Source: Lapidilactobacillus achengensis (lineage in GTDB: Bacteria > Bacillota > Bacilli > Lactobacillales > Lactobacillaceae). From it: a stretch of DNA of 64,000 nucleotides. A program made the translations under genes and the position numbers. Below the pieces are notes generated by a model that searched no databases, was not told the DNA's origin, and saw only the letters and a list, made by a program, of their open reading frames with translations. Below are positions 61,499-64,000 of this stretch, in pieces (position 1 is the stretch's first letter; each line of letters begins with the position of its first letter). Location of the stretch: NCBI RefSeq assembly GCF_003946655.1, contig NZ_RHOV01000001.1:242788-306787 (forward strand), read 5' to 3'.

Positions 61499-61504
61499 TA
61501 TACT
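61499..61504 (+). promoter_or_regulatory. Extended -10 promoter of the RpiR gene
   Basis: TGCTATACT on the plus strand, 63 bp upstream of the ATG; no strong -35. Confidence 0.5.
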
Positions 61505-61566
61505 TGAGGGGCGCGGACTGCTTCGAACTTCCCGCCTCGCAAAAATTCGACCGAAGAGGTGCAATC

Positions 61567-62445
61567 ATGCTACTTCACGAAAAACTCGAACAAACCAATT
61601 TCTCGAAAACAGAACAAACCGTGGTCGCCTTTCTGCTCGCTCACGAAGATGACCTGGCCCATTTCACCACCACTAAAATCGCCGCCGCCACCTTTACAAC
61701 GCCGTCGATCCTGGTGCGGATCGCGCAGAAACTTGATTTCAGTGGTTTCCGCGACTTCAAGCAGGCCCTGCTGGAGGAACGGGATTATCTGCGCCATGAT
61801 TTCGGCCCGCTCGACGCCAACTTTCCCTTCGACCGCCAAGACGACCTAATGACCGTCGCTACCAAAATCGCCGCCTTGAAGCAAGCCAGCTTGCAAGACA
61901 CCCTGACGCTTCTGGATCACGACAGCTTGCGCCGCGCCTTGACGATCTTGACACAAGCCCAAACGATCCGCGTTTTCGCCGTCGCCGATTTGACCTTCGC
62001 CGCCGAAACTTTTGTCTATAAAATGCGACGAATTGGTCAGCCGGCGGAAACTTTCACCGTCAGCAACACGCTGTATCAAGAAGCCCTGCTCACCCCCAGG
62101 ACCGACTGTGCGCTTTGTTTGTCGTACAGCGGCCAGTCAAGTGAACTCTTGACCGCCGCCCAGGATTTGAAGCGTCAACAAGTTCCCGTGATCGCCTTGA
62201 CCAGTATCGGTGCCAATCAACTGGCGCAATTGGCCGATGTGGTCCTTGCCGTGACGACCCGCGAATATTCCTATACCAAAATCGGTAACTTCAGCTCGCT
62301 GACTTCGCTGGAATTATTGTTGGATATTTTATACAGCGCTTATTTTAATCTCAATTATCAACAACACCTCCAAACGAAATTGACCGTGGCGCGGGCAACC
62401 GAACGGCGTGAGCTGGACAATCAGATTTTGCGTGATCCGGAATGA
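61567..62445 (+). CDS. RpiR-family transcriptional regulator (HTH + SIS)
   Basis: 292 residues from ATG at 61567 (AGAGGTG upstream). N-terminal HTH (TTTKIAAATFTTPSILVRIA, LDFSGFRDFKQALLEE) and C-terminal SIS sugar-phosphate-binding domain (LCLSYSGQSSELLTAAQDL, VPVIALTS). Members usually sense phosphosugars. Its target may be the divergent P-type ATPase gene or itself. That would be an unusual pairing, and the effector is unknown. Confidence 0.93.
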   Translation: MLLHEKLEQTNFSKTEQTVVAFLLAHEDDLAHFTTTKIAAATFTTPSILVRIAQKLDFSGFRDFKQALLEERDYLRHDFGPLDANFPFDRQDDLMTVATKIAALKQASLQDTLTLLDHDSLRRALTILTQAQTIRVFAVADLTFAAETFVYKMRRIGQPAETFTVSNTLYQEALLTPRTDCALCLSYSGQSSELLTAAQDLKRQQVPVIALTSIGANQLAQLADVVLAVTTREYSYTKIGNFSSLTSLELLLDILYSAYFNLNYQQHLQTKLTVARATERRELDNQILRDPE

Positions 62446-62508
62446 ATTGGCGGTGGAAACCCGCTTCAATGCTCAATCAACCTAAAACTGACCAAATTTC
62501 CAACGTCA

Positions 62509-62546
62509 AAAACAGCGTTAAGGCCATTTGACCTTAACGCTGTTTT
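62509..62546. terminator. Bidirectional terminator after the RpiR gene
   Basis: 15-nt arms AAAACAGCGTTAAGG / CCTTAACGCTGTTTT, 8-nt loop, between convergent genes. Confidence 0.9.
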
Positions 62547-62630
62547 CAGGCACTGCCGACAAATGTTTTCCGATAAATCGAGCTGTTCAGCTGACCATTT
62601 TTCGAACCGGTTTTGCTGATGGAACGGGGA

Positions 62631-63593
62631 TCAATTCCCCTTGGGCACCGTGATCACGCCCCGTTGGCGATAACTGTCAACGGCACTGCGAATCGTCTCC
62701 AGAACGGAATATTGAGGCGCGTAACCTAGTAAGCGCCGCCCATTTTCGATACTGTATTGACCACTGCGGGCCAGATGATAGTAAGTCGATTCCGTCGCCG
62801 CCGCATCGCCGATCATTTGTTGCCAATCAGGCCACGGTAGAAAATCGATCTGCGGCGCTTGTTGGAAATCATGATACATCGCCTGAGCGTAACCATAAAG
62901 CGTGATCGATTCCCCAGCCACCGCGTGAAAACTCTGGCCTAACGCGCTAGCGCGATGCTGAATGGCCCGAACAAACAGCTGGGCAACGTCGGCTGCGTGA
63001 ACATGATGCAGAGTTTCCATGCCAAAGTTCGGCAAGAAAATCCGCTCGCCATTGGCAATTTTCTGAAAAACGGTGGTGTCCGTATTACCATAAGGACTGA
63101 TGATCGCCCAACCCGGTCCGGAGATCTGCCCCGGCATGATCACCGTCGCGGGGAAACCAGAGGCCAAATAGGCTTGCTTCAACAATTTTTCGCTTTCATA
63201 TTTATCGCGACCATAGGCGTCCAAAGGTTCCTTAAAGGCATTGGGCTGAACTGGCAAGGTGGTGGCGCGACCGTGCGCCCAAATCGATGAGCAGTAAAGG
63301 TATTGTTGCACCGAAGTCTGACTCAATGTGGTGATCATTTTCCGTGTTTCCGCCACGTTGAAGTTGATCAAATCCACCACCACATCGCCGTGGAGCGCGG
63401 CAACTTTGGCCGTAAACTGAGCGTCCTTTACGCGATCAAGACTCACTTGCTCAACCTCATCCCAGGCCTTGTCCGCGGCGTAAGGTCGCCGTTGCCCGCG
63501 ACTGACCGCCACCACCTGATAACCTGCCCGCACCAGTTGAGGCACGAGAAACGAGCCAATATGGCCGGTACTCCCTAACACAACGACTTTCAT
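62631..63593 (-). CDS. NAD-dependent epimerase/dehydratase-family protein
   Basis: 320 residues: N-terminal GSTGHIGSFLVPQLV binds the dinucleotide; YGRDKYESEKLL gives the YxxxK pair; SGPGWAI and the later substrate-side region fit extended SDR enzymes, close to the isoflavone-reductase/NmrA-like epimerases. Substrate unknown. ATG at 63593; next to an IS200/IS605 element. Confidence 0.87.
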   Translation of the reverse strand: MKVVVLGSTGHIGSFLVPQLVRAGYQVVAVSRGQRRPYAADKAWDEVEQVSLDRVKDAQFTAKVAALHGDVVVDLINFNVAETRKMITTLSQTSVQQYLYCSSIWAHGRATTLPVQPNAFKEPLDAYGRDKYESEKLLKQAYLASGFPATVIMPGQISGPGWAIISPYGNTDTTVFQKIANGERIFLPNFGMETLHHVHAADVAQLFVRAIQHRASALGQSFHAVAGESITLYGYAQAMYHDFQQAPQIDFLPWPDWQQMIGDAAATESTYYHLARSGQYSIENGRRLLGYAPQYSVLETIRSAVDSYRQRGVITVPKGN

Positions 63594-63612
63594 TACAATT
63601 TTGGGCGGGAAA

Positions 63613-63632
63613 CCTCTAACTTTAGTCAGAGG
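63613..63632 (-). mobile_element. Terminal hairpin of an IS200/IS605 element
   Basis: CCTCTAACTTTAGTCAGAGG is an imperfect hairpin just downstream of the tnpA stop. IS200/IS605 elements have such subterminal hairpins recognised by TnpA. It marks the element's end near 63600; the other end lies beyond the window. Confidence 0.65.
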
Positions 63633-63655
63633 AGGAAAGCCTGCACTTGCTAACG

Positions 63656-64000
63656 CTATTTAGCTTTCTTGCTTGGTCGCCCCGCCTTGCCCCTTTCTGT
63701 TCTCTGATTTTGAATATAGTTGGCAACCGTCTCTTTTGACATGTTGCCAAGTGTCCCCATGTAATAGCTTGGCGACCACAAATGTCCACCCCAGAGGAGT
63801 TTCTTGGTCTCAGAATGAGCTGTGAACCATGTCCGAGCTGATGCACCCTTTAAGATCTTGACAACAGTTGTGGGCGCATACTTGGGCTTGAAGCTCAAAA
63901 GCAGGTGCACATGATCCGGCATGACCTCTGCTTGTTCAATCGTGATCTCGTTATCAGTTGCCGTGGTTTTTAGGATCTCAAGCATTTCCGCCACATACTG
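63656..64000 (-). CDS. tnpA: IS200/IS605-family transposase TnpA (N-terminus beyond the right edge)
   Basis: About 115 C-terminal residues of a Y1 HUH single-strand transposase. The metal-binding HUH motif is MPDHVHLLLSF; LLWGGHLWSPSYYMGTLGN follows, and the catalytic Tyr lies in NYIQNQ. A basic tail GKAGRPSKKAK ends it. The frame is open to the window end, so the start is outside; full-length TnpA is about 150 residues. Whether tnpB accompanies it cannot be seen. Confidence 0.92.
   Translation of the reverse strand, partial: QYVAEMLEILKTTATDNEITIEQAEVMPDHVHLLLSFKPKYAPTTVVKILKGASARTWFTAHSETKKLLWGGHLWSPSYYMGTLGNMSKETVANYIQNQRTERGKAGRPSKKAK

Overview
The window comes from a fairly GC-rich member of the Lactobacillaceae (Bacillota). 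The evidence is the gene order lexA / ynzC / yneF / ABC exporter pair / plsC / yabB-type methyltransferase / GIY-YIG protein / rpsB / tsf ... pyrH / frr / uppS / cdsA / rseP / proS / polC / rimP / nusA / ylxR / ylxQ / infB. Strong AGGAGG-type ribosome binding sites, TTG/GTG starts, a PolC-type polymerase and a sortase-type surface protein agree with this. I saw no rRNA, tRNA or CRISPR array.

Layout. 1-16.5 kb: the minus-strand housekeeping block pyrH-frr-uppS-cdsA-rseP-proS-polC and rimP-nusA-ylxR-ylxQ-infB (infB runs off the left edge). 17.4-23.9 kb: a two-component system and a FtsX-type ABC transporter, sitting between tsf and pyrH, which are normally adjacent. 24.7-26.5 kb: tsf and rpsB. 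27.5-35.6 kb: GIY-YIG protein, methyltransferase, plsC, heterodimeric ABC exporter, yneF, ynzC and lexA. 35.9-40.2 kb: a 1439-residue BspA-like LRR / Ig-repeat surface protein. 41.8-47.2 kb: an accessory set (orphan rmlB, aldo/keto reductase, glycerol-3-phosphate cytidylyltransferase, MalY/PatB-type lyase, DUF3737 protein). 48.4-56.3 kb: a beta-lactamase-fold serine hydrolase and a carbohydrate ABC importer operon with a PRD regulator, divergent from a metallophosphoesterase. 57-64 kb: GNAT, a P-type ATPase resembling the Na,K-ATPase subclass, an RpiR regulator, an NAD-dependent epimerase-like protein and an IS200/IS605 TnpA cut by the right edge.

The most striking feature is a dispersed composite repeat at twelve intergenic loci (A-L), about 8-9 kb by my count. 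Its building block is a 'core': a GC-rich outer stem enclosing two hairpins, HP-II and HP-I. Outer-arm sequences define subtypes alpha, alpha2, beta and gamma, and the hairpin stems change on both sides so that pairing is kept across 19 HP-I copies. Full composites (A, H) read alpha core - linker of about 340 bp - inverted beta core - 120-bp hairpin element - inverted gamma core. The 120-bp element behaves like a MITE: five full-length copies are exactly 120 bp, one copy (E) has a perfect 8-bp target duplication, and copies are nested in other modules. In D and I a beta core plus linker in turn sits inside a split copy of the 120-bp element. GNRA-type tetraloop hairpins lie near both composite ends on the same strand. 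The family splits normally contiguous gene sets (rpsB-tsf/pyrH-frr; methyltransferase/GIY-YIG; regulator/transporter) without entering any recognisable coding sequence. This is the best candidate for an undescribed system here.
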